DNA of 64,000 bases from Brevibacillus dissolubilis. GTDB taxonomy: Bacteria > Bacillota > Bacilli > Brevibacillales > Brevibacillaceae. This document shows, piece by piece, positions 1 through 5,423 of the stretch. Every line of letters starts with the position of its first letter. Position 1 is the first letter of the stretch. The notes under the pieces were generated by a model. That model did not search any database. It had not been told where the DNA came from and saw only the letters and a program-made list of their open reading frames with translations. The stretch is taken from the NCBI RefSeq assembly GCF_006170445.1, contig NZ_VCNA01000003.1, forward strand, positions 248,001 to 312,000, in the 5' to 3' direction. Both the position numbers and the translations under genes were made by a program.

Positions 1-738
1 AAACCGATCCGCATTCGGGGGCAGCACCAGATGACCGATCAACGGCAGACGCACCTGCCCGCCATGACTATGCCCGGAGAGCTGCAGATCAATCTTGTGC
101 TCCAGTGTCTCCAATGCGAAGTTCGGCGCATGGGAGAGCAGGATTTTGCAGCCGTCTAGAGGCACACCCTCGGCCGCCCTGACGATATCAGGCGTGCTCA
201 TCGTCATATCCTCTACACCGAGCATGTAGAGCACATCACTGCCCCGCCGCACCACGGCATGCTGGTTCCGCAGTACCTGAAATCCGGCCTTCGTCAGATG
301 AGCCGCCACCAGCTCATCATCCCTGTAATAATCATGATTGCCAAGCACCGCAAACTTCCCCAGTGGAGCATGGAGCTTACGGAGCAGCTCCACGGTCTCG
401 TCCATATGATCCAGTTCGTTATCAACCAAATCCCCCGTAAAACAAATGATGTCAGGCTTAAAATGATTGATTTTTTCCATTTCACGCGAAAAATGTTGCG
501 GTTCATAAAAAAATCCCATGTGTAAATCGCTGAAATGAGCTAATTTTAGCCCCTTATATTCCTTTGGCAGACGCGGAAGGGCCAGCTTGATCTCGTTGAT
601 CTCCACCCAAAACCGTTCCTTCGTAAAGCCGTAGGAGCCGGCCAACACCGATGAGACAGATGCCATCGCTGTTCCCAAGATCCCTTTTTTGAGGAATTTT
701 CTGCGGCTCATTCTGGTCTTCCAATGCTCTTCCCGCAT
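1..738 (-). CDS. Tat-exported metallophosphoesterase, YkuE-like (C-terminus cut by window edge)
   Basis: Calcineurin-like phosphoesterase probably acting outside the membrane. The N-terminus carries a textbook twin-arginine signal (SRRKFLKKG, about residues 11-19) followed by a small-residue hydrophobic stretch, as in B. subtilis YkuE, a known Tat substrate. The metal-binding motifs appear in family order: SDLH (about 70-73), GDLVDNE (about 102-108), GNHD (about 133-136), SHAPN, and SGHSHGGQ (about 221-228). The ATG at 738 follows a GGTGTAGGGG ribosome site. The reading frame is still open at base 1, so only the last residues are missing. The natural substrate is not visible from sequence. 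Confidence 0.85.
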   Translation of the reverse strand, partial: MREEHWKTRMSRRKFLKKGILGTAMASVSSVLAGSYGFTKERFWVEINEIKLALPRLPKEYKGLKLAHFSDLHMGFFYEPQHFSREMEKINHFKPDIICFTGDLVDNELDHMDETVELLRKLHAPLGKFAVLGNHDYYRDDELVAAHLTKAGFQVLRNQHAVVRRGSDVLYMLGVEDMTMSTPDIVRAAEGVPLDGCKILLSHAPNFALETLEHKIDLQLSGHSHGGQVRLPLIGHLVLPPNADRF

Positions 739-806
739 GCCCCTACACCCCGATTCGCTCCGTTTGTCTTTTTTTACCTTCCCTAATAAATACACCATCA
801 CACAGC

Positions 807-844
807 AAAAAAGCAAGTCACGGCACACTATGCTGTGACTTGCT
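807..844 (-). terminator. Hairpin plus U-run on the minus strand
   Basis: AGCAAGTCAC (812-821) pairs with GTGACTTGCT (835-844). In the minus direction a T-run follows at 812-807. It would stop leftward transcription before the metallophosphoesterase gene. Confidence 0.55.
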
Positions 845-905
845 TCTGACTGTATTCTGACTTGCTTTCTTGGCTGGTACATCTTCCCTTTTTGCTATTT
901 TATCG

Positions 906-997
906 TATAATGGGGATAGGAGTTCCGTATGGGGTCTCCACCATTTTTTGTGAGGAGCGTTCCTGTGGCTTGGCGGTTGGAGGAACGTTCTTTTTTT
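906..997 (+). ncRNA. Possible small transcript: TATAAT box and hairpin terminator
   Basis: A TATAAT sequence lies at 906-911, with only a weak -35. A hairpin (GAGCGTTCC 955-963 with GGAACGTTC 982-990) and a T7 run (991-997) follow. No convincing reading frame lies between. The hairpin loop contains CTTGGCGG and resembles the hairpin at 3833-3876. This could be a short untranslated RNA or just a stray terminator; the transcript is inferred. Confidence 0.25.
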
Positions 998-1171
998 CTT
1001 TTTCAAGCATGCGACGACAATATTCATCATATTCATCAGGAGCGAACTCATCTGGCCAGATTAGCATCATCTATCACCTCCTTTAGTGACCTATGTGTAT
1101 TACCGCTGTTTTTACTTTATATGCGATTTAGAAAATTTTGCTGAAAAAATAAACTTAAATTAATGGAAATC

Positions 1172-1344
1172 GGTGGGTGGCGCCGGAGAGTTGCCGTCTG
1201 TCCCGGTTTGGTGGAATAATGATAAAGGATAGTTCGAAGAAGCTTTTATTACGGGCTTAGCTATGAAGTTAAGTACTACCGAACCCAACTATCCTTGACT
1301 CACCCTAACTCATCCAACGCCACCGCTCCTCCTGCCACCCCACC
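1172..1344. other. Rod-like structured element, about 173 bp
   Basis: Nested complementary segments span a gene-free stretch. The outer arms GGTGGGTGGC (1172-1181) pair with GCCACCCCACC (1334-1344) with one bulge. The inner AAGGATAGTT (1225-1234) pairs perfectly with AACTATCCTT (1287-1296). A smaller CTTA/TAAG stem lies near the apex. The size recalls 6S-type RNAs, but no diagnostic motif was recognised. No flanking target duplication is visible, so a mobile-element reading is not supported either. The transcribed strand is undetermined. Confidence 0.3.
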
Positions 1345-1378
1345 ATATTCCTACCAACAACATTTTTTGAATATACAG

Positions 1379-1410
1379 AAAAAAACGATGTCGAGATGAC
1401 ATCGTTTTTT
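1379..1410. terminator. Bidirectional terminator
   Basis: ACGATGTC and GACATCGT pair across a GAGAT loop. A run of A's precedes the stem and a run of T's follows it, so it works in both directions. It lies about 60 bases beyond the stop of the peptide gene at 1471-1578 and closes that transcription unit. Confidence 0.8.
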
Positions 1411-1470
1411 CGTTCTTCCCTATGTTGTTTCAAGCAGATCGCTTCTTACCGCAGGCCATGCAGCGGCTTC

Positions 1471-1578
1471 CTACCAGCTTTCACCAAAAATGTCTTGTTT
1501 CACAGTTGGTGCATTAACAGAAATACCACCGCTGATGACGGATACGATCAGCGCGAAAGTAAGCACGAACTTTTTCAT
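1471..1578 (-). CDS. Secreted 35-residue pre-peptide, probable signalling peptide ending DIFGESW
   Basis: A tiny gene with a complete transcription unit: TTGAAA/TAAGAT promoter (1639-1666), GGGAGG ribosome site, and terminator at 1379-1410. Two ATG codons are adjacent; the second (1578) is better spaced. The product begins MKKFVLTFALIVSV, a short positive head plus hydrophobic segment typical of exported peptides. It continues through a small-residue region to the polar C-terminus VKQDIFGESW. That C-terminus matches the D-x-F-G-x-x-W ending of the second peptide gene (5337-5423), which overlaps an HTH-TPR regulator. By analogy with Phr/NprX-type pheromones, the C-terminal 7 residues or so are probably the mature signal. 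This is inferred, and no partner regulator is adjacent. Confidence 0.7.
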   Translation of the reverse strand: MKKFVLTFALIVSVISGGISVNAPTVKQDIFGESW

Positions 1579-1600
1579 CATGATTCCTCCCATCCTATGA

Positions 1601-1619
1601 TTTCGTGACAAAATATCAC
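1601..1619 (+). promoter_or_regulatory. Candidate operator shared with the HTH-TPR regulator genes
   Basis: TTTCGTGACAAAA (1601-1613), followed by TATCACA, resembles TTTCGTTATAAAA plus AATCACA at 6758-6777. It also resembles the reverse-strand TTTCGTTATAAAA at 5230-5242. Here it lies between the predicted promoter and the peptide start, where a bound protein would block elongation. Function is inferred from recurrence only. Confidence 0.4.
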
Positions 1620-1638
1620 AGAATAATTGCCAGAACTT

Positions 1639-1666
1639 ATCTTAACACATCTGGCACATTTTTCAA
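1639..1666 (-). promoter_or_regulatory. Sigma-A-like promoter of the peptide gene
   Basis: On the minus strand TTGAAA (1666-1661) and TAAGAT (1644-1639) are separated by 16 bases. This places a start site about 55 bases upstream of the peptide ATG. Confidence 0.45.
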
Positions 1667-1753
1667 TACAGCTAACATTAATATTCATCGAGTTAACAAA
1701 TGAAACGGGGCATGATATAAAAGCAATTCATTTTCAAGGAAGGTGGGATTCGC

Positions 1754-1891
1754 ATGTCCAAGCAAAATGGCGTGAAAAACGAAATGGGCCGCGAGGAGAA
1801 CCCTTCGCAAACCCGTGCTTCTACGACCCTGAGCAAAGAAGATGCAGCGCTGTCCAAGATGGAGCGCAAGGAACGTAATAAAGAATACTAA
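1754..1891 (+). CDS. Small hydrophilic protein, 45 residues
   Basis: ATG at 1754 follows an AAGGTGGG ribosome site with good spacing. The product is highly charged (MSKQNGVKNEMGREEN ... KMERKERNKEY), with no Cys, no hydrophobic segment and a lysine/arginine/glutamate-rich end. Such proteins are frequent among minor spore and stress proteins of Bacilli, but no named family was recognised. It lies 23 bases before the Gln/His-rich gene at 1915, so the two may be co-transcribed. Function unknown. Confidence 0.6.
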   Translation: MSKQNGVKNEMGREENPSQTRASTTLSKEDAALSKMERKERNKEY

Positions 1892-1914
1892 TTCATTTCG
1901 GGGAGGCGATTCTT

Positions 1915-2292
1915 TTGCAAGGTTATGACCCAAGGTTCGCCCAATACCAAGAGCAGTTCCGCATGCACCATCAACAGGCGGAGGCTCACCGCAGACAGGC
2001 AGAATCACATCGTCAACAGGCCGACATCCACGAACGTCAGGCACAGGTACATGAGCAGCAGGCCCTGATCCTCAAGCAAGCCTGCGAGCAGCGCCCGATC
2101 TCTGCAGCACGCGCTCAGGCGATTGTGGTGCAGCCACAAGTGGCGACGATTGTACCATCTGTCACAGTGACAACACCGATGATGGTGTCTCGCTCTGTCG
2201 AGGAGTACCATCCATACGACACCCAGCACGTTGCCAATGAAGGGTATGTATCAGACGCTGCACTTGCTTTCCGTGGCCGCGTCCTGAAATAA
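1915..2292 (+). CDS. Gln/His-rich coiled-coil protein, possible spore-coat component
   Basis: TTG start at 1915 preceded by GGGGAGGCG. Residues about 10-55 form a heptad-like repeat around Q-A-x-x-H-x-x-Q-A. It is extremely rich in Gln and His, consistent with an alpha-helical coiled coil. It is followed by a Val/Pro/Thr segment and a Tyr/His-containing tail. No enzyme motif or signal peptide is present. Composition resembles low-complexity coat proteins, but no family assignment was possible. The gene follows a 45-residue hydrophilic gene and is followed by three hairpins. Confidence 0.65.
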   Translation: MQGYDPRFAQYQEQFRMHHQQAEAHRRQAESHRQQADIHERQAQVHEQQALILKQACEQRPISAARAQAIVVQPQVATIVPSVTVTTPMMVSRSVEEYHPYDTQHVANEGYVSDAALAFRGRVLK

Positions 2293-2307
2293 CCAGTTGC
2301 TCCAGAC

Positions 2308-2348
2308 AAAAAAATACCCCGCCAGTCTGCGTAGTTTTGGGCGGGGGT
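2308..2348 (-). repeat. Hairpin copy 1 of a local terminator-like repeat
   Basis: TACCCCGCC (2315-2323) pairs with GGCGGGGGT around 2340-2348. An A7 run (2308-2314) gives a U-run in the minus direction. The loop AGTCTGCG...TTTTG is nearly identical to the copy at 2578-2617. Confidence 0.55.
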
Positions 2349-2390
2349 GCAAGATTCTCGGGCTGTTTCATTGTCGTATGTTAGGGTTCT

Positions 2391-2435
2391 AAAAAAATTC
2401 CCTACCCCCAACCGAACCATCTTCGGGGGAGGGAA
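2391..2435 (-). repeat. Hairpin copy 2 (diverged) of the same design
   Basis: TTCCCTACCCCC (2398-2409) pairs with GGGGGAGGGAA (2425-2435), with A7 at 2391-2397. The architecture matches its two neighbours but the loop differs. It may act as a leftward terminator. Confidence 0.45.
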
Positions 2436-2577
2436 AGCATTTCGTCCGTGACGTACTGTGTGCAAACACGCTGTACAGGAACGAGCTTCTGTGATTATCA
2501 TACTTGTTTTTGTCCGAAAAGTATGTAGGGGGTTACAGGGTCTGTTACCAAGGATTCTGTTTCCATTCGATGAGGAC

Positions 2578-2617
2578 AAAAAAATTCCCCGCCAGTCTGC
2601 GAATTTTGGGCGGGGAA
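2578..2617 (-). repeat. Hairpin copy 3 of the local terminator-like repeat
   Basis: TTCCCCGCC (2585-2593) pairs with GGCGGGGAA (2609-2617) behind an A7 run. The loop AGTCTGCGAATTTTG matches copy 1. The gene-free stretch 2293-2735 holds essentially these three hairpins. Confidence 0.55.
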
Positions 2618-2735
2618 GGTGCAATGGATATCGGACTATCCGTGATTAAATATACTCATTTTCGACACAAAGCACAAACGTAATTACTGGTTCAACTCGG
2701 AGACCAGTGGAAAAAAGAAAGGTGGTCGATCCAAC

Positions 2736-2855
2736 ATGGAGAGCACAGAAAAATTCGTAGATAAAATTCAAGACTGGCAAGCACAGGATAAGAAAAACAA
2801 GCAGCACCAAGGCAGTGGCAACCAATCCCACGCGCTCCCAAGCAAAGGCAAATAA
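2736..2855 (+). CDS. Small hydrophilic protein, 39 residues
   Basis: ATG at 2736 behind an AAGAAAGGTGG ribosome site. The product is very polar (MESTEKFVDKIQDWQAQDKK ... ending LPSKGK), with no signal peptide or Cys. It is followed 15 bases later by a strong rho-independent terminator, which supports a genuine short transcription unit. The family was not recognised. Size and composition would fit a minor spore protein, but that is only an analogy. Confidence 0.6.
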   Translation: MESTEKFVDKIQDWQAQDKKNKQHQGSGNQSHALPSKGK

Positions 2856-2869
2856 ACAACGTAATAGCA

Positions 2870-2917
2870 ATAGCCCCGCGCTCACGGCTCAGACAGCCGG
2901 CAGGCGGGGCTATTTTT
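2870..2917 (+). terminator. Rho-independent terminator
   Basis: ATAGCCCCGC (2870-2879) pairs with GCGGGGCTAT (2904-2913), followed by T5. It serves the 39-residue gene and may also end the convergent Nudix gene. Confidence 0.75.
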
Positions 2918-2923
2918 CACGTT

Positions 2924-3382
2924 TTATCCGGTCGCTCCGACATAAACTGGAGCAGACGATGCCTGCAGATCCATCAGTTCCTCACGCAGTCGCATCGGAT
3001 AGAGCCTCACCTTCATGAGATCCGCGAGCGGCAGCCATTCCACCCCAACCATGTTCGGGTCGGGGACATTGCCTGTCGTTGCCTCCTGCCCTTCCTTGAG
3101 CGTGCAGAGGAAAAAGATCTCGATCTGGTGCAGCTCGCTTAATTCACCCGTCTCGTAATGCTGGTTGCCGATGAACTCGCGCACGAAGCGCAGCTCACCT
3201 ACCTCCACCTCGATCCCCGCTTCCTCCAGGCACTCACGCCGAACGGTGTCAGCCAGATTTTCTCCAGGTGCTTGTCCTCCACCAGGCACCGTATAGAAGA
3301 CTTCATTTCCATCGTTATATGTAGACACAAGAATATGATTGTTCTGAATCACAATCGCTCTCGCTGCCGTCCGAAGCTTCAC
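2924..3382 (-). CDS. Nudix hydrolase
   Basis: Hydrolyses a nucleoside-diphosphate-linked compound, using Mg bound by the Nudix box. The box G-x5-E-x7-REcLEEAGI is complete (about residues 35-57: GGQAPGE ... RRECLEEAGI). The 152-residue length is that of a single-domain Nudix protein, with no fused domain to indicate a substrate. GTG start at 3382 has GAGGGGG at proper spacing. It stands alone, convergent with a small plus-strand gene. The specific substrate cannot be read from sequence. Confidence 0.88.
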   Translation of the reverse strand: MKLRTAARAIVIQNNHILVSTYNDGNEVFYTVPGGGQAPGENLADTVRRECLEEAGIEVEVGELRFVREFIGNQHYETGELSELHQIEIFFLCTLKEGQEATTGNVPDPNMVGVEWLPLADLMKVRLYPMRLREELMDLQASSAPVYVGATG

Positions 3383-3438
3383 AGCAAAAACCCCCTCATT
3401 CTTGACTGGTCTCGTTATTATAGATGAATCGCTCCAAA

Positions 3439-3464
3439 GAAAAAAGAGCGGAAATCCCGCTCCT
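3439..3464. terminator. Bidirectional terminator
   Basis: GAGCGG (3446-3451) pairs with CCGCTC (3457-3462). The A-run at 3439-3445 gives U's on the minus strand, just beyond the stop of the 75-residue gene at 3478. Confidence 0.65.
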
Positions 3465-3477
3465 TTTGTTGCATGCT

Positions 3478-3705
3478 CTATCTCTCTCCCTGACCTTGGT
3501 CTTGAGAGTTGTTGTCAAGTTCCATTTGGGTGAGCATCTGTTTCAGTTTCTCTGTCTGCACCTGATAGTCCTTGACCACCTCGGTGAGTGCGCTGACCGA
3601 TTCATGCATGTTCTGATCATTGCTGATGTGGTCAATCGCCTTATGCAAATGTTGCATTTTGTCTTCTGTTATGCGTAACATATCGACGAGTTGCATACCA
3701 TTCAT
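3478..3705 (-). CDS. Small coiled-coil protein, 75 residues
   Basis: Helical, charged protein (starts MNGMQLVDMLRITEDK, ends SQDQGQGER) with heptad-like hydrophobic spacing and no membrane segment or Cys. The ATG at 3705 is chosen because AGAGGTGA lies six bases upstream; an in-frame GTG at 3714 overlaps that site. It lies 114 bases downstream of the HTH-TPR regulator on the same strand and is followed by a terminator. Co-transcription with the regulator is possible. Unlike the two peptide genes it has no export signal. Function unknown. Confidence 0.6.
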   Translation of the reverse strand: MNGMQLVDMLRITEDKMQHLHKAIDHISNDQNMHESVSALTEVVKDYQVQTEKLKQMLTQMELDNNSQDQGQGER

Positions 3706-3819
3706 ATCAATCACCTCTGGACTTTTTCTTTAGTTTGTCCGGGATCAGGGGTAGATTATTCTTGTGGGTAAACTGGATTTCCCCCTCTTCATCTTATAAA
3801 ATGAATTTGTGATGTCCAA

Positions 3820-5178
3820 TCACGTTTTATCGGACGTTCCCTGTATCTTGGCGGATGGGGGAACGTCTTTGTTTTTGGCGAGTCGCTTGATTCCAACCCG
3901 CAATAGCCGGATCGCCTGCTCTGCTTGGCGCTCCAGACGGGTCAGATTCCCGTAATGACTCGCTTGTGAAGCCAGTTGTTTCATGTCTGCAAGTGCAAGC
4001 TGGAGCTCTCCTTTGGCAAAATAATAACGGGAGCGCGCCTCAATATAGCGCATGGCATACGGCTGCCGCTCAAGCCCAGAGGCCCCTGCAAGGCCGTCCA
4101 ACTCCACCTGATGGGTCTGGATGAACGCATCAGCCTCCGCGGTCCGTTCGTCCCGCAGAAGGCACTCCAGAGCGGCTGGGTACATCTCGTCCTTCTCCTC
4201 CATGCTCTCGGCCCAGACAAGCCCTTTCTCGATGTACGGGTACTGTCCCTTGGAGATCAAGGCAAACCACTTCTTGCCCTCCGCGATCCGCCCCCACTGC
4301 TCCCCGAGGATCGACAATTGCTCGATAATCTGCAGACTCTTGAGATAGTCCCCTTTAGCCACAAGCGCATCAATCTGGTAGGTCATCGCCTCACCCAATG
4401 CATCCTGCCGGTTGGTCTTTCGTGCGAGGTGTTCATATGCATAGGCGAAATCCAGCAACCGCCCCCACTCTTCAAACACCAAAAACATCTTCAATGCCTG
4501 CCGATACCCTTCAAACCGTAAATTGACCGGCTCCCTCCTGCTGGTCTCAACCAAATCCCCCTCAAATTCATACTCCTCTGGCAACTGATTCAGATACTCC
4601 AACAGCTGATACAAGGCTTCCCGCCCCTGCTCTCTGACATTCTTATCACGCACGATCATAAACCTGCGGTAATGCGCGATCGCCAAGCGAGCTGATCGGC
4701 GGTTGTCGAGCGAGATGATCTTCTCATAATAAGCCAAGGAGTAATCGAGAAACCTAGAATGGTACAGTGTCTCTGCTATGTCGAACAGGATCGTCAAAAT
4801 TTTGCTTGATTCTTTGTCTTCGAGCAATAGATTCATCAGTCTCCCAATGGTCGCATTTTTGCCGATCTCCAGGCATCTGTGTACGAACTCGCCCAATTTG
4901 CCCGGCCGAAGCCGCCCAAGATCATTGCAGCACTCCGCGATAAAATAGTCGTAAAAGTGCCCGATCGGCAGTTCCAGCGCGGCTGTGATGACGTCTAATT
5001 GATGGAGTCGAAAAGTCTGCTTATTATTGAGAATATTGCTGATGGTGACACGGTCTATTCCGCTCATCTCGGCCAAATCCTTGCGTCTCAACCCCCTAAG
5101 GCTAAGCAGGTTCTGTATGTGCTGGCGCATCTCGATTCGGACGGGTTGGGGATCAAATATCGCAATCAATTCGGTCAT
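3820..5178 (-). CDS. HTH-TPR transcriptional regulator of RRNPP type (paralogue A)
   Basis: A 452-residue intracellular protein. An N-terminal Xre-like helix-turn-helix (about residues 17-71, recognition region ending ILNNKQTFRLHQLD) is followed by an all-helical TPR-like array to the C-terminus. This is the layout of peptide-responsive RRNPP regulators (PlcR/NprR/Rap-related). It shares ILNNKQ-[TS]-x-RL-x-x-LD and overall design with paralogue B (5420-6700), but no peptide gene overlaps its end. AAAGGAGG abuts the ATG at 5178, so the TTG at 5169 may be the true start. A TTTCGTTATAAAA motif lies 52-64 bases upstream. Target genes and cognate peptide are unknown; the nearest free peptide gene is at 1471-1578. 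Confidence 0.75.
   Translation of the reverse strand: MTELIAIFDPQPVRIEMRQHIQNLLSLRGLRRKDLAEMSGIDRVTISNILNNKQTFRLHQLDVITAALELPIGHFYDYFIAECCNDLGRLRPGKLGEFVHRCLEIGKNATIGRLMNLLLEDKESSKILTILFDIAETLYHSRFLDYSLAYYEKIISLDNRRSARLAIAHYRRFMIVRDKNVREQGREALYQLLEYLNQLPEEYEFEGDLVETSRREPVNLRFEGYRQALKMFLVFEEWGRLLDFAYAYEHLARKTNRQDALGEAMTYQIDALVAKGDYLKSLQIIEQLSILGEQWGRIAEGKKWFALISKGQYPYIEKGLVWAESMEEKDEMYPAALECLLRDERTAEADAFIQTHQVELDGLAGASGLERQPYAMRYIEARSRYYFAKGELQLALADMKQLASQASHYGNLTRLERQAEQAIRLLRVGIKRLAKNKDVPPSAKIQGTSDKT
3833..3876 (+). terminator. Hairpin plus T-run overlapping the 3' end of a regulator gene
   Basis: GACGTTCCC (3833-3841) pairs with GGGAACGTC (3859-3867), followed by TTTGTTTTT. The loop contains CTTGGCGG, as in the hairpin at 955-997. 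It terminates rightward transcription, antisense to the regulator gene ending at 3820. Confidence 0.45.
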
Positions 5179-5229
5179 CCCTCCTTTACAAGTATTGTAA
5201 AGGCAGTTGCGAATAATCGGATGACTGAG

Positions 5230-5242
5230 TTTTATAACGAAA
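5230..5242 (-). promoter_or_regulatory. Candidate operator upstream of regulator A
   Basis: Minus-strand TTTCGTTATAAAA, identical over 13 bases to 6758-6770 and 11 of 13 with 1601-1613. It lies just downstream of the previous operon's terminator. Confidence 0.4.
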
Positions 5243-5264
5243 TATGCTTTCTGTTGTAAATAGT

Positions 5265-5302
5265 TAAAAAAATAAGAGCACTCTGTTTGATCAGAGTGCT
5301 CT
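5265..5302 (-). terminator. Terminator of the regulator B-peptide operon
   Basis: AGAGCACTCTG (5275-5285) pairs perfectly with CAGAGTGCTCT (5292-5302). A U-run follows on the minus strand (5272-5265). It lies 35 bases beyond the peptide stop codon. Confidence 0.85.
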
Positions 5303-5336
5303 CGTTTGGTGGGGCTTTTGGGTGGTTTACTTGGTT

Positions 5337-5423
5337 CTACCAGCCTGGACCGAAATCATCAGGAGACACGGTGGACACTACAACCAATAAAGTTAGTACC
5401 CAATACATAAATTTACTTTTCAT
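5337..5423 (-). CDS. Secreted 28-residue pre-peptide, probable cognate signal of regulator B (ends DDFGPGW)
   Basis: The ATG at 5423-5421 overlaps the regulator stop TGA at 5422-5420 (ATGA). A near-perfect AAAAGGAGGTGA site sits inside the regulator's last codons, so the two are translationally coupled. The product starts MKSKFMYWVLTLLVVV, a basic head and one hydrophobic export segment. It ends after a short Ser/Thr/Val region with SPDDFGPGW and a TAG stop. A strong terminator follows. Overlap with an HTH-TPR regulator is the hallmark of rap-phr, nprR-nprX and related cassettes. The mature signal is probably the C-terminal heptapeptide, which shares D-x-F-G-x-x-W with the free-standing gene at 1471-1578. 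The sequence shows the gene; the signalling role is inferred. Confidence 0.78.
   Translation of the reverse strand: MKSKFMYWVLTLLVVVSTVSPDDFGPGW

Noticed and set aside
818-1051. 77-codon minus frame
   Set aside because: It spans two terminator hairpins and lacks a ribosome site; Lys/Pro/His-rich translation of hairpin DNA.
1172-1344. 6S RNA assignment
   Set aside because: Only size and rod shape fit; the conserved central bubble could not be identified.
2115-2624. 169-codon minus frame with a repeated ADWRGIF string
   Set aside because: The repetition comes from the duplicated hairpins, not from a protein repeat.
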